From Hydractinia symbiolongicarpus (Eukaryota; Cnidaria; Hydrozoa; Anthoathecata; Hydractiniidae), in contig NC_079875.1 of the NCBI RefSeq assembly GCF_029227915.1, positions 4,960,001-5,024,000 on the forward strand: a DNA stretch of 64,000 nucleotides. The letters run 5' to 3'. The notes beneath the pieces were generated by a model that saw nothing but the letters and a program-made list of their open reading frames with translations, was not told the DNA's origin and did no database searches. A program made the position numbers and the translations under genes. Within the stretch, counting starts at the first letter, position 1. Each line of letters opens with the position of its first letter. This document shows, piece after piece, positions 35,996 to 48,300 of the stretch.

Positions 35996-36684
35996 ACGTA
36001 TGTATGTATTACTGTATATAATGTTGTGTTGCAATCTATATGCTTAGAAGACTGCAAAAAGTTCTGCATGGGACACGATAAACAAGAAATGCTGATGTAT
36101 AGAAGCAAAGTAAAAACATGATGAACAACGAAAAAGACATGAAGAGGCATAAGAAGCATCAGGAAGAATCAATCCGTAGTTTGGGTGGAAGATTATGTTG
36201 TGGTGCTTAAAGCTAGCTGGGGAGGCTAAGTATCAATTAAATTATGAAATTTGTATGGCAAAGAAGTGCCCTGCACTGGATATGGCAGGCTGATCACTTG
36301 TCAACAAACATCCAACTGTTGCAGATGTTGCTGAAATTCATTTTGAAATTATTGTTCAGCACAATTTCTAATGATTTTTTTCTTATCTACATAAAAGATT
36401 CTCCTCCTCGAAAAAGAAAATCGACGATTTCAAAGTTCGACGAGCCTACGAGTGGCCACGATTCCATCAACAAGACAAAATGCAACAAGCAAGAAGTCCA
36501 TGTCAAGCAACGACTAACTCGAACCCTACTACGAAGTAATAAATTACACGTAAAAAGGCTGACTTCTAACTAAGCAATATGTTATATGAAGCAACAACGA
36601 AAAAGTGATAACTGAGAACGAATTCTCAAGATATACTTTGTTCCGACAAAACGTACAGAACCTTTTTAAAAAAGCAGGGGCGAG
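35996..36684 (+). other. Untranslated 3' region of the LTR element with a small ORF
   Basis: It holds an open frame at 36244-36573 (109 codons: hydrophobic start, then a Lys/Arg-rich tail) with no recognisable envelope or other domain. It ends in the polypurine tract just before the 3' LTR. Confidence 0.5.
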
Positions 36685-36982
36685 TGTGAGATATATTAGT
36701 TGTAAAACCTTGTTCCTCTTTCTTGTAGCTGGATACCATTTTGTTTTGGGTTAAGTCTACACCAGTTGAGTCTGGTACCCAGCTTTCCCCAGTTCCTATC
36801 AAGTGCATTTTAGTATACTGTGCCTAATTGAGCTCACATCAGGGAGGCTAGGCCCAAGTAAGGAAACCTATAAGTAGAGGCACAGTAGGCAGTGCAGGTG
36901 GGTTGGTTGTAACAAAAAAATGTGTGCTAAGAAAGTATAGATGACAAGAAAGTAGTCTTTTATATGGACACACCCTCTAACA
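36685..36982 (+). repeat. 3' LTR
   Basis: 298 bp, same length and apparently same sequence as the 5' LTR, followed by the CATA duplication. Confidence 0.95.
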
Positions 36983-36986
36983 CATA

Positions 36987-37592
36987 CAAACTGTATGTCA
37001 GCTCTTAACCTTCCACTAATACTACTGCACTTCTTATGTACCCAATGCTGCAAGTCTGACAAAAAATTGAGTTACTACCAACCCCTTTCCTGCAAACTCC
37101 ACAAGGCCACTTTCCAACTACAAGGTCACACTTGGCTGCAATGCTACTTATCATGACTTTAGACTTTGCTGTGTTTACCTTCAGCCCTTTCTCTTCTAGT
37201 CCTTTTTTCCACTTCTCAAACTTTTCAACTAATTCTTCCATCGACTCTGCTATGAGAACCAAATCATCTGCATACAATAACTCCCATGAACAACCTGTTC
37301 TGAACTCCATCGACAGCGCTTCTAAGACTAGAATAAACAACAAAGGACTAAGTACAGAACCCTGATGTACACCAACATTTACACTAAATTCATCACTAAG
37401 TGAATCGTTAATCCTGACACGACTTCTAGCATTGCTGTACATAGACTGAACCATCGTAACTAGCCACTCATCCACACCTAATTTTCTCATAGCCCACCAA
37501 ATAACTTTACGTGGCACTCTATCAAAAGCTTTCTCTAAATCTACAAAGGCAAATAGAGATTCTTTCTCTTTCCTAAATACTTTTCCTGAAGC
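36987..37592 (-). pseudogene. RTE-like LINE, reverse transcriptase part (before the LTR insertion)
   Basis: Minus strand. RT motifs in order: FAFVDLEKAFDRVPRKVIWW, NVGVHQGSVLSPLLFILVLE, and catalytic LLYADDLVLIAES, then a zinc-ribbon-like region (GKWPCGVCRKG, FCQTC) that changes frame near 37060 and runs into the LTR insertion. With the LTR element removed, the frame continues directly at 29847. The 5' end is cut at a reversed SINE (~37592), so the endonuclease is missing. Confidence 0.85.
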
Positions 37593-37902
37593 TAGATAGC
37601 TAGCATATTTTACATGATGATGTCCAGCCTCATAATTTTCAAGGGGTATATCCTGTCTATTATTAATGCTTATTTCCAGCTACGCATACCCAATTAAGGT
37701 CCGTGCTCTGCTGGACAACTCCCTGCAACATCCAACTGCCTGCCACTGTCATCTTCCCAATTTTCTGCACATGATGCGATGGCTTGAGTGTACCCGGGAT
37801 GGTAACATTCACTTGCCCATATTTAATCAATGCTAAGGGAAAATAGAAACTCTGATCTCTTGCAGAAAGTTGGAGAGTTATAACCACTGTGCTGTGGCGC
37901 CA
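37592..37902 (-). repeat. tRNA-derived SINE, reversed copy
   Basis: Minus strand. Head GGCGCCACAGCACAGTGGTT, a diverged body with TTGGGTATGCGTAGCT, ending in a TAAAATATGC tail and GCTA repeats at 37592-37610. It lies against the cut end of the RTE-like LINE. Confidence 0.8.
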
Positions 37903-39086
37903 ATGTTATAAAACTTTGTTACGCACATGCAAATGGTCACATCATTTTTACAACGAATAACTTCAATCTTTACTATATATATACTTTTTTCTTAATATTC
38001 TTAAGGAACTTAAACTTTGATTTATTGCCTAACTTATTTTTCACAAATATATAAGCAAAAGAATGTTTTTTAAACATGAGCTAAATAAAAGCACCAGTTA
38101 TTTGACATTTTTTAATGACGTCGAAATTTTGGTGATGGAATAGTTTTATCATCAGTGGCATAAATAAGCAAACTAAAAATATATTCCATTTGAAAAAGAA
38201 TTTAGAACTGTTACAACACTTTGGTTTATTTTCAATGTCAATCCAAAATCATAACACACGGTAACGTATAATTTATGCGTTTGCATGTTTTAATCTCCAA
38301 AAAAAGCCAAAACATTTTATTTAAATTTACTTTTTCTTATCACATGACCATGCAGTTTTGATAATGCTTTATTCATAATGGCGAATTTGCTGACTTAATT
38401 CTACTTATGATTTATGCAGACTGAAAATATGTCAAACAGGTGTGGGATAAAAACACTGTTCTGTTTTCAGCTTTTTAAAATATATAAGATTTTTAATGTT
38501 AATGCTCTTGATTAAGATTAGTGAGGAGATAATAATACTAACTATTTAGAACCACCTTGTTTGTCTTGCAGCCAATAGAAGTTTACTGAAAGTAACGATC
38601 ACACTCCACATGGTATGCAAGGGATTAATTCGTCAATCTTTGTGCAATACGAGATAGGGTTATTCCTACCATGGGGAAAGCAATTTGTTTTAATTTTTCT
38701 TACTATGCACCACATTTATTGCTTACAATATCTTACAGTGATAGTTTTCACCTATACATGTTATGCGTAGCAGAATTTTATAGGCATGGAAGATTTTATA
38801 TCATATCAAAAAGGCAAAAATTCCGAAGGACGAGGGTGCCAAACCAAATATGGTAAAGGAAAATTGCTAACTATTAAAATCAAATACTAATAAATGTCCT
38901 ACTTGTCAACCTCATCACCTAGGCTGTTTTTGACAAGAATATTAATATTGCTAATTTCAAAAGTGAAAAAGAGCGATGAGAAAGAGGCCAATGACTAAAA
39001 ACAGCAAAGTGCATATAAAAAAGCTTATAAGAAAGATATAAATGATTCTATCATACATTATTTCCGATTTAGGATTTTTGGCCACA
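37903..39086. other. Non-coding, upstream of PSMG2
   Basis: AT-rich with no supported gene. It should contain the PSMG2 promoter. A GGACGAGGGTGCC motif at 38829 resembles one terminus of the CCTCGTCCCAGGG repeat. Confidence 0.45.
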
Positions 39087-42000
39087 ATGTTCTTAAAAGT
39101 AAGTTTATATACTCTTTTTTACGAGAACCAGTAAAATTTGTTTTGTGGCTGACTGTTCTTCTTTCAAAGCATTTTTCAGCCAAATAATAAAAACATAACA
39201 TCCAGTCTCATTCGGACATGTTGTCTCTTCTTTCATCTATACGTTTCATATTAACATGAATCAGGGACTATCGAAAATAATTGCACCACCCTTTCTGGTC
39301 GACTTTTAACTAAAAAGTGAGGCATGGAGATTTTTTGCCAGAAATGCTACTAATCCAATCAAAATGGAGCTTTTATAAATAAACCAGTCAATAATATCTT
39401 TGGGACTTTTATGCTATTTGTTGTTGGTATGAAATGATGCAAACTGGTCATAAGGTCAAACATCAAATGAAATTAGCAAAAAATTAAGGGGAAGATGATA
39501 TTGAAAGATTTTTAAGGCCATAAGAGAAAATTTATCAACACAAAGGAGTCTTTTCATTTTATTTAATCTTAACAATCACAATGTGTATAAAATAAATTGC
39601 ATTTGCCTTATTTTATTTTTCATATTTATTATGTAAACTACAAATGGATAACACAGTCATTTTGTTACTTTAATCTTCTTCTAAGTATCCAACAGTGGCT
39701 CGTTAGAGATAGTTGAGAACTTCTATTACTTAGGTGGTGTTGGAAGAAGTGTTACTTGCAGGATAGTTTCTGCTTTGAATAACTTCAGAGAGTTACTTCC
39801 TTTGTTGACTAGCAGAGTCTTGTCAATTGAGTTAAAAGGTAGGTTGTATGAGGCCTGTGTAAGAAGCGTTATGTTGTACGGTAGTGAGGGGCAATAAAGC
39901 AGGAAGATCTTGACCGTTTAGAAAGGAATGATATGAGAATGGTTAGGTGGATGTGTAACGCCAGTCTGAGAGACAGAAAGAGTTCAGATGAACTAAGAAG
40001 CAGGCTAAGTATCCGTAGAATTAAAGATGTTATCCAAATAAGAAGATTAAGTTGGCTGGCATAATTGGGTAATAAAGTGTAGAGACTTGATAGTTTCTGG
40101 GGCAAAGCCCATAGGCAGACCGAGAAAGACTTGGCAGGAGGTTATAAGGACAGACTTGATACAGAGGAAGGTGAGTTTAGATCTAACACAGTCTAGATCA
40201 AATTGGAAGAGGGTCATTATTATACCCCGTCCAACCCGTGCTAGGATGTAAAACGGATGTTAAGCCGAGAATGATGATGAATGATGATAAGTCTGTTATG
40301 CCCAATGCAATTCATTAAATTTACATTTATTTTATCATACATCACAATGAATTGAATAATATTTTTTAGTCTGGGGTATCTGTTGGTAATGTTGGGCAGT
40401 TGGCTGTTGACCTTTTTCTTGCAAATCTTGGTGATAATGTACAAAAGATCAGTGCTATATATGACGAAGCAGTTCTACCAGTAGTGGGAAAAGATCAGTT
40501 TAATCAAGGAACTTGCACAAGCTTAGAGTGTAAGCATATATATGTTACAAGTATTTGAGTTGCCTAATGCATATAAAATCAAATGTAGCTTCATCTTGTT
40601 ATCCATTTAGTATTTAAAGGTAATAAGATCATTCTTCTGCAACAAAGATCTCCATTTGCTAAGGTATACCTTAAAACATATTGATTAGATTATTTTGTTA
40701 TTTTTGCAGATTTTGTGAATTGATCCTAAGAGCTATAGTAACTTTGCCTCACTGCTTTGCTTAGTTCATATTTTATAGTATAATATTTCAAATGTTTGTT
40801 AATTGGGCCATGATAAGACTTTTTTTTAAAATGTAGAATTTTTTTCAGGGATATGTACGAAGCCTCTAAGCAGATAAATATTAAAAAACGTAAAATAATA
40901 TTTTCTTCTACATTTAGGGCAGAATTCCTTCATTCCGAAGAAAGTTAGTAAAATGGATTAAAGACTGTGAATTCAGTGATGTTTTTATGTTATCCAGTGT
41001 TAGTTCTCATGTAAGGAAAGATAAAGATATTGCCGGGTAATAGATTTTTTATGTATTTGATGAATTTCAACATGATATAAGTGATACTTTACTGCAACTG
41101 AGGTGTCTTTCTTGTTAACTCCCTATAGTTGACATTTGGGGTTACAATCTTAATTTTTACTCTGATAAGGCTAATTTTTATTGTTAACAAAATAATCTTC
41201 CTTATGAATAATTAGGAAAAAAATTAAATCCACTTAAAACATATACAGCATTATTTTTATTTGTTATTTAATGTAACCTTTATAGCTCAACAATCCGGTA
41301 TCTGACCAATTCACAGTGTGTGAAAGAGACGGCAGCCGACAAGTCATGGTTGGAGTATTGTGTCACAAAAAATAGCGACAAAGAAGGTAAATTCTGATCA
41401 TGTTGTTATGAAACAAATGTTATCTAATGATGCAATAGGAACCAACCTTAATGTAACAATACGAGGCTCATTTTTTTTAAAAAAAATTAAACTTTAAGAT
41501 TAAAATCTAGACATTTCATGTTTGAATAAAATAAATCTTATTACTTTGTCAATTGATCAATTGATTCCTTACTTTCTCGTGATACATTAAAGTACTGTTT
41601 ACACTCACAACCTTTCTGACTCGCATTGCCAATTGTTGGGCGTCGACGCCCAACAATTGGCAATGTCTACGTTAAATTAATTACAGAGGCCTAAAATCCA
41701 CACTAAATCTGGTCTGATCAAAGCGCTGCTTTTAGAAAACAGCATGTCTGCTAATTGTCATTTAAGCTTGGTTCTCACAATGGGCTAACGATGAGCTAAC
41801 CATAGTGTGCATAATGTGTTAGCCGATTTCAATTTTAAAGCTGTGAGTTGATAAAAAAACCTGGAATTTAGCAATATTCTGTACGGAAAGATTTTAACTT
41901 TTGTTTTGTTGATCATATTTTATAGATGACTATCATCTTCCTGGTGCTGGCATTGTTAAATCGTTATATGAAGAGTGGTAGGATGCTAACTTTAACTTCT

Positions 42001-43618
42001 TTTGTTGTTAATTTTGATAGAGAAGTACACAGTGATTGCAGAAAGTTTTTAATAGGATAAAAAAATCTATCATTCACACTTTCTAATTCACATTGGTACT
42101 CGGAAATTGCCGACGCGAATGTGGACGCGATTTTCGACGCGATTGCCGACGCGAATGTCGACGCGCTGACAAAGAAGACAAGTAAATAACATATTACGTG
42201 TTGATCCACGGACTGGTATTTAGTTACCTTTCATAAATAAGATAAAGAAAACGTTCACATAGGCTGTTTTTAATTTTTTAATCGATTACCGTAGACAAAT
42301 AGAGATGTTTAAAACTTAAAACATTCTAAATTATTGAAAAATGAAGCGTTTATTCTACGTTCTGTTAAAAAAACAAACTAGAACCGTACAGCTGCAAGAA
42401 TGCTTGTAAATATCACAAGAAAATGTCATAAGAAAATGACATAACTATACACTGATATATATCTGATGCCTCTAAGAAGACTCCCCACCCTATAATTCAA
42501 AAAGTTTCCCAGTGAAGTGTTCATGAAATATATTTGAGATCTATTGATTTCTACGCAAATTGCTTAATTTTATCAACTTTGCGGCCTACATACATTTAAA
42601 CTGGGTGGCATAAAAAAGTATATAATTTGTCAGTGTGTCTATTTCAGATGGTAACGATTGTAATTGATCATTTTGTTATATACCGTCAACGTTTTGCGCT
42701 TTCAAGGAAGCGCCTATTTGTGTGAGGCGACTGGACGCTTGTTAAATTTATTACAGCATGGTTTTCTAGAACAGGTGCTTTTTTGGAATATTTCAAAAAA
42801 AAAAGTAAAAAGTAAAAAGTGGAGATAAAAAACAAACTTTTTTGTTTGTTTCTACTTATTTATCGTATTTCAAATTCTTTCTAAAAACAACCATACGTTG
42901 TAGAAATTCAAAATATGTAAATAAAGTTTACATGTTGTCTTAACTAAAATTTCTAATAAGCGCCCGTTTCTCAAGGCGGAGGGTCGCTTATTTAAACAGG
43001 GTGACCACTTCTCATTAAATTCCTAAAATAACCTTAGAAAAAGAAAATCTCCTTAGAAGTACTTAAATATACTTAAAAAATTAAAACGTTATAAAATTAT
43101 TTTCTAGACAGGACAAGCGGGATTTAAAGTGGAACGGGTAATTGAGAATTTAAATGAATCGTCATTGTTGTTCTCTTTTTATGTTTCTAAAGGCAATTTC
43201 TTTTTCATCTACGATTTATATTTTTATATATTTCTTTTTATTTTAGCAAAAGAAATAGTGTGACATTCACTGCTTTTCTTATATTTTGTAACCCTGGCAA
43301 CAACATCGTTGAAGCAACACAATTGGTCATGCATGCTAATTCATATTTACAGTTATTCAAAATGGCAGATGATGGTATGTTTTTTGTCCTGAATTTTCTA
43401 ATTTGTATTCTCCGTTAAGTACTGTTAATGTCAGTTAAAATCATCCCACGATGATAATTATGTTTTTTTTGTAAGTGTATGGAAATTTCATAACAGGCTT
43501 GACTATGCTTATATAATGCTTTTCTAATTTTTAAATCATTATTTTGTTTCTAGATCAACTAAAAATGCCTTTATCTTGGAAGGTCCCATTGAAGTGTGAA
43601 ACTGGTTACATCTTTTAA
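39087..43618 (+). CDS. PSMG2: Proteasome assembly chaperone 2, eight exons
   Basis: Exons: 39087-39098 (tentative), 40370-40529, 40611-40663, 40918-41036, 41286-41386, 41926-41977, 43247-43374, 43554-43618. All junctions are GT..AG and phases agree; ~229 codons against ~264 in human. Matches to the family include SVGNVGQLAVDLFLANL, LPVVGKDQF, KIILLQQRSPF, DVFMLSSVSSH, LPGAGIVKSLYEE and the C-terminal PLSWKVPLKCETGYIF. PSMG2 pairs with PSMG1 in cytosol and nucleus to assemble proteasome alpha rings. Exon 1 (MFLK) has a perfect GTAAGT donor, but would leave out part of the usual first beta strand, so another first exon may exist. Confidence 0.9.
39691..40290 (+). mobile_element. RTE-like LINE, 3' fragment in PSMG2 intron 1
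   Basis: Same family as the minus-strand copy at 29138-29847, here on the plus strand. It starts AACAGTGGCTCGTTAGAGAT, has stops and a deletion in the coding part (the GHLERM region is damaged), and ends in an ATGATGA repeat near 40265-40290. Dead, 5'-truncated. Confidence 0.85.
41624..41665. repeat. Perfect 42-bp palindrome in PSMG2 intron 5
   Basis: Each 21-base arm reads CATTGCCAATTGTTGGGCGTC and the centre is GTCGAC; there is no spacer and no mismatch. Confidence 0.95.
42109..42168. repeat. 12-bp CpG-rich tandem repeat in PSMG2 intron 6
   Basis: Five units in exact register (GCCGACGCGAAT, GTGGACGCGATT, TTCGACGCGATT, GCCGACGCGAAT, GTCGACGCGCTG). GACGCG is constant in an otherwise AT-rich intron. 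Confidence 0.85.
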
Positions 43619-43971
43619 ATCAACATGGTGTCGCAGCTGTGAACACATTATGATTATATAATCTGACGTCACTTGTCAAGAAAACAATACCTCAATTGTC
43701 GAATGGAATTGTAGACCTGTTCAGACTTGTTGGCCTGTTTCTAAACTGAAAGTGGTATAAAAATGTGTACTATGTAGAAGATGTAAATCAGAAAAGAGAA
43801 TATTTTAGTAGCAATGAAAAGTAAAAAAAGTAGCAATTTGTAATTTGTTTTGTCTCGCTTTAAAATACATGTTTGATAGGGTTATATATATTTTTAAGCA
43901 ATTATATCAAGGTGAGATTTCACGTGGGAAATAATATGTTTGTTAGAAGAATAAAAAAATAAGAATATGAA
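43619..43971. other. PSMG2 3' side
   Basis: Non-coding; 3' UTR expected. An AATAAA lies near 43952. Confidence 0.4.
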
Positions 43972-44847
43972 CAGGGTGGTCACACTTCCTAAAATCTTCT
44001 AACAAATAACATCTATTAAACTAATGGATGTTATCATAAAACAATTTATAGTAACTTTTTGTTGTTAGCTTCGTTTTTTGTGATTAAACACTGAGAATAT
44101 GTTTATCTTGAAACAGGACCGATTAATTGTATATACATAGAACTGCAATTTCATTCTCAATGAAAAATGAAAAACTTAATTATTCAATTTCCGCGCGCTC
44201 TGCAAGAGGAAATTGTTTAATATCCAAATTCTATCCGTCCAGCATTTCTTGAAAACAATTTAAAAAAAAATACTTTCTGTCTCAGTCACTATGCTTTTCT
44301 TTTATTTCTTTTCTTTATCTTTTATAAAAAAAGTTTGTTTAACTTTTAATATTATAAAATGTGCTCTCATACGCAGATGGTATTATCGTCACTATGGAAT
44401 ATTTTGTCGCTCTTAAAAAGGACTTTGGGTTGATTATATTAAAAAAAAACTAATCCACAAAATGAAATTTTGCCGATTTTGTTCACAGCTTTTTGTGCAG
44501 GTTTTTTTTGTGGTGTGAGAAGCAATGACATCAATTTCTGTCGCGTCAGAGCTTTTTATTTATTTATTTATAAGTTGTAAATGAAGCAAGGCTACTGAAG
44601 ATTCAGTATAAATGCCAAATTTAGTCCAAAACGCCTTAATAGATTATTCTGATCAACATGTTGAGAACTTTCTTCACTTGTGTTTTTATATCGCCTTCAT
44701 TTTTATTTACTTCGTTTCCTTTTAAAATTTTAGCAAAATCTCAAATCAAAATCTTGTACGTTCTTTAGTGTTCTCTCCAAAGATTTAACCAAAACCCTTC
44801 TAAAATCTCCTAAAATTACGAATTTTTTTGAAACTGTGGCCGCCCTG
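43972..44847. mobile_element. hAT-like non-autonomous element
   Basis: Ends CAGGGTGGTCACA and, inverted, CAGGGCGGCCACA (11 of 13 match), with CTAAAATCTTCTAAC-type subterminal sequence at both sides. No transposase. No clear 8-bp target duplication was found, so the superfamily is tentative. Confidence 0.4.
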
Positions 44848-44866
44848 CTTATAAAAAAGGAATGTA

Positions 44867-45344
44867 CAGTTGACCCTCGTTTTACCGAACATGGTTTTCA
44901 GCGAATTCCTTATTGTATCGGACAAAATGTCTTGGTCCCTTGATTTTCGCTAACAAAGCTCTCATAAAATACCTCTATTTAACGAACTCGCTTTTAACGA
45001 ATTCCTCATTATATCGAACAAAAATATCTTAACACAACGCCTGATTTACCTTTGAAATAGCAAATAGTACCTAATTTTAGAATCGGAATGTTTCGAATCA
45101 CCAAAATCGAATCAACGGCATTCGAAATTCAATCTTTGAATCTTATTCAATTGTTTGTTTACATATTTTTTGTTTACACAATGTCGGCTGCTAAGAAAAA
45201 GAGGGTTGCCGAAAAGTATGACGTTTCTAGAAATACAGTATCGTGAATTTATCAGATTTAAAAAATACGCTTTTAACGAATCCCTCATTATAGCGAACTA
45301 AATTACTCGGTCCCCTTAGGGTTCGCTAAAACGAGGGTCAACTG
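44867..45344. mobile_element. pogo/Tigger-like non-autonomous element with transposase N-terminal remnant
   Basis: 478 bp bounded by inverted CAGTTGACCCTCGTTTTA / TAAAACGAGGGTCAACTG, preceded by TA. The interior repeats the motif TTTAACGAATTCCTCATTAT. At 45181-45246 an ATG opens MSAAKKKRVAEKYDVSRNTV followed by a stop; this resembles the start of the helix-turn-helix of pogo/Tigger transposases. It probably arose by internal deletion of a full element. Confidence 0.8.
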
Positions 45345-48300
45345 TTTAAAAGGGAATATTGCAGCAAATGTAAATCTTAAAAAGCGAGAAGTGTTAAAAT
45401 GAGTACTTGCTAACGTGGTAAATGTTATAGTTGCCCATGCCAATCTCGTCACCAAAACCTGTAATAAAAAACACATATTGTCAAAATAAAGAGACGTGAG
45501 GAGGAGATTTCAGTTCTTCAATCTTCCCTCTTTCTCGAGACTTCTAGGTGGACGCTCTTAAATCTGAAATGTGAACCCAAAGTATCTATTCTTTCTAAAC
45601 TTATTTTAGCTGATATCCATGTTTTTAGTAACTTTCTGTTGTTTTTGCGGGAAATTAAGGATATGTTTATCTTGCAACTGGACAGATGAGTTACGATCAG
45701 TCTCTTTGACATTTTCGGGAAAAAAAACGAGTGAGTTATTAGTAACTCAGTTATTAACTTCTGAAATTTGGTCAAAATTCCGTAAAATATGGAATGTTTT
45801 TCAAACGTTTTTAGCGAATTTTCTCCTGAAATGACCCCAAAACTTTCTCAATTTTTCTTGATTCTGAAATATAAAATGTTTGGCCATTTTGTACATTCTT
45901 GTATTTCCAACTAGTGTATCGCTAGTTGGTAAAGCAGAAAAATCTGTAAATTTTTCTATGTTTAAGAAGGTCTTGAAAACACGTGTAGAAAAATAAAATA
46001 TAATGTTTTTAACAATAAAAAAGCACATGACGATTTTAAATAGATTCGAAAAGTACAATTTAAACTGTTACAAAATTAAAAAGAAACCTTTTTATCTCAT
46101 AAAAAAAAAAATTCAGAATTAATAAAAACTCTCGAGAATTAACTTGCGAATAGCTTTTTTCAATATGTGTTGAGGGAATAACTTTCGCGATAGGCTTCTT
46201 AAAAAAATTAGCGAGACCAAACTTTCGCGACGAAGTTTACTTCCTAAAATCAGTCTTTCTTATTGCTTTTATATCACACGGAACCGACCCTTACAAAAGC
46301 GGAAAGATGAGCTGGGAGAATATTGCGATAATTCTTTTATCAGGCTCGTTTGCCGACTGATGTAATGCGGAGATAAAATTATAAAAAAAAAGAGATCAGT
46401 CCATGAGAAAACTCTGAATTTAACGGTGTTTTTTTGTAAAACATGTCAGAGATTGTTTGCACCAAGAGAGAATTCTTGAAAACGAAGTTTCGGTGTCCCC
46501 CCAAAAGATTTAATGCGTGTGGAAACCAAAACGGCAGAAAATTTAACACATAGAGAAAACAGGTGGACACGTGTCGTCAGCGCCAATTGTTGAAAGATAA
46601 AGTGTGAAGTTGCTAAAATAATGTTGATACAAATTTATAATTCATAGAGTGTATATAAACAAGTTGTTTTAAAAGGCTTTTGGTTTTCAAAATATATTTG
46701 AAAAGAAAGATAAATTAACAAACGCGCAGCAATTGAGAAATTAAAAATTTTAAAACCATATTATTATAAAAATCTTTATGATCCCAATTGCCGATAAAAT
46801 TAAACCCTCTATTCTTTTTTTAAGACACATGAGAAGAGTCATTAAGTTTAAACAAGGGAGGTAATTACCAGAATTTTTGTTATTTGTTATCCTTTTTTTG
46901 TTTTGTGGAAAACGTACTGTGTTCAATATGTACGCGACCGACAAAAAGTTGAACAATATAAGTACAACACACAAACAAAAATTATAACGAAGGAGTGACA
47001 CGAAGAAGTGGTAAGTCATTTTTGATTCTCCGTAAATATTGTAGCGTTATTACGTATAAGATTTTGTACAAGTGTCACATCATGTAAAGAAGGTGTGCAA
47101 AGCCTTCGAGCCTGTTGGAGACATCACGTTTGCAGGTCAGCCATGACAGTATACGAATGTGCATTTTATGTATGTTTTATTTATTTATTGACTACGAGAT
47201 GGGTGTGCAAAATGTTTATTTGCAAGATGTGAAAATGTTGTGCTTGCAGCTAATCTGCCATGTTTTTTGCTACAAAAACTGGCAACTTAAGATAGTGCTT
47301 TCTACTCCTCGCTAGTAACTGAGTTATCATTGCTGGAGTCCTGAATATATCCCTAGATTCCCTGTGGGTTGCCTAATAGCGCTTAACATAGCAATTTGCT
47401 TAAGTAAAAGTTGAATTTTTTTACAATTTACAATTTTTAAATATTAGACATGAAGAACGTACAACCTCGTTCCCAGGGCTCTTCTACGCCTACGCTATTC
47501 TTACGGTGCTGTGCCGTCTTTGGATGAGGTAGTAGAATGTACTCAGTTGATTCATAGAGTCGTAATTAAAAGAATGAGTAGATAAATAAAATAAACAAAA
47601 ATTGTTTAAAATTACGCTAGCAAAAACTTGGATAGTTTTGGAAATAAATTTTAAACATCTGTTAAACGAGCCTCAGTACTAGGTTGTAAATGAAACTTGA
47701 AGAAAGGAAAATAAACATATATACTATCACTTCAATAATATACAAAGTCAAGTAAAGAAGAAATAAATAATAAATAAGAAATTGTTAGAAGCATATAGGA
47801 TGTTTTTCGATAATAAGTCTGCTTTATCGACACTAATATTTTGACTTTAACTGATGAAATCTTGGAAGGTGGTGAGAAACATCACAATTTTGCTAGTGTT
47901 TAATGTCGTTTCAAATTCTCTGCAGTTGCTTACTTGCTGTTGTGGATTATTATCTGCTTGGGAAGTCCAAATTCAAGTGCTTGCTTCGTTATACGCCAAT
48001 GAACTTTAGTTCGGACAGAAAACCTTGGAAAAACTCAAAGCAACTTTTAGTTTATTAAACTAAGATCTGACCTGTAGTAAAAACTCAGGGAATTTTTTTA
48101 CATTTTCTAGCTATTTGAAGGAAAACTCTATTTTTTCCAGAACGTCGGTTAGAGAGAAAAGTTAACCTCGTTCCCAGGGCTCTTTTACGCCTGTTTTTTA
48201 CTGACGGGTCATGGGGATGTGGTTAAGAAAGAAGAGTATAAAGACTGCTTAGTGAAGACAAGCAGTATGACTCAGATGCAAGAGTTTCGATAATACATTC

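Larger units (their letters stand above)
29848..36986 (+). mobile_element. Ty3/gypsy LTR retrotransposon inserted in an RTE-like LINE
   Basis: Two 298-bp LTRs (29852-30149, 36685-36982) look identical by eye, start TGTG and end AACA, and are flanked by the 4-bp duplication CATA (29848-29851, 36983-36986). Two bases after the left LTR is a primer-binding site starting TGGTGCCCTGTGTGAGG; just before the right LTR is a purine tract (AAAAAAGCAGGGGCGAG). Gag, protease, RT, RNase H, then integrase is Ty3/gypsy order. Removing the element with one CATA restores the reading frame of the minus-strand LINE. Identical LTRs mean a recent insertion, yet gag and pol carry lesions. Confidence 0.96.

Noticed and set aside
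36244-36573. Possible envelope gene of the LTR element
   Set aside because: Only 109 codons, no signal peptide, no fusion or transmembrane pattern after the first segment, no cysteine pattern.
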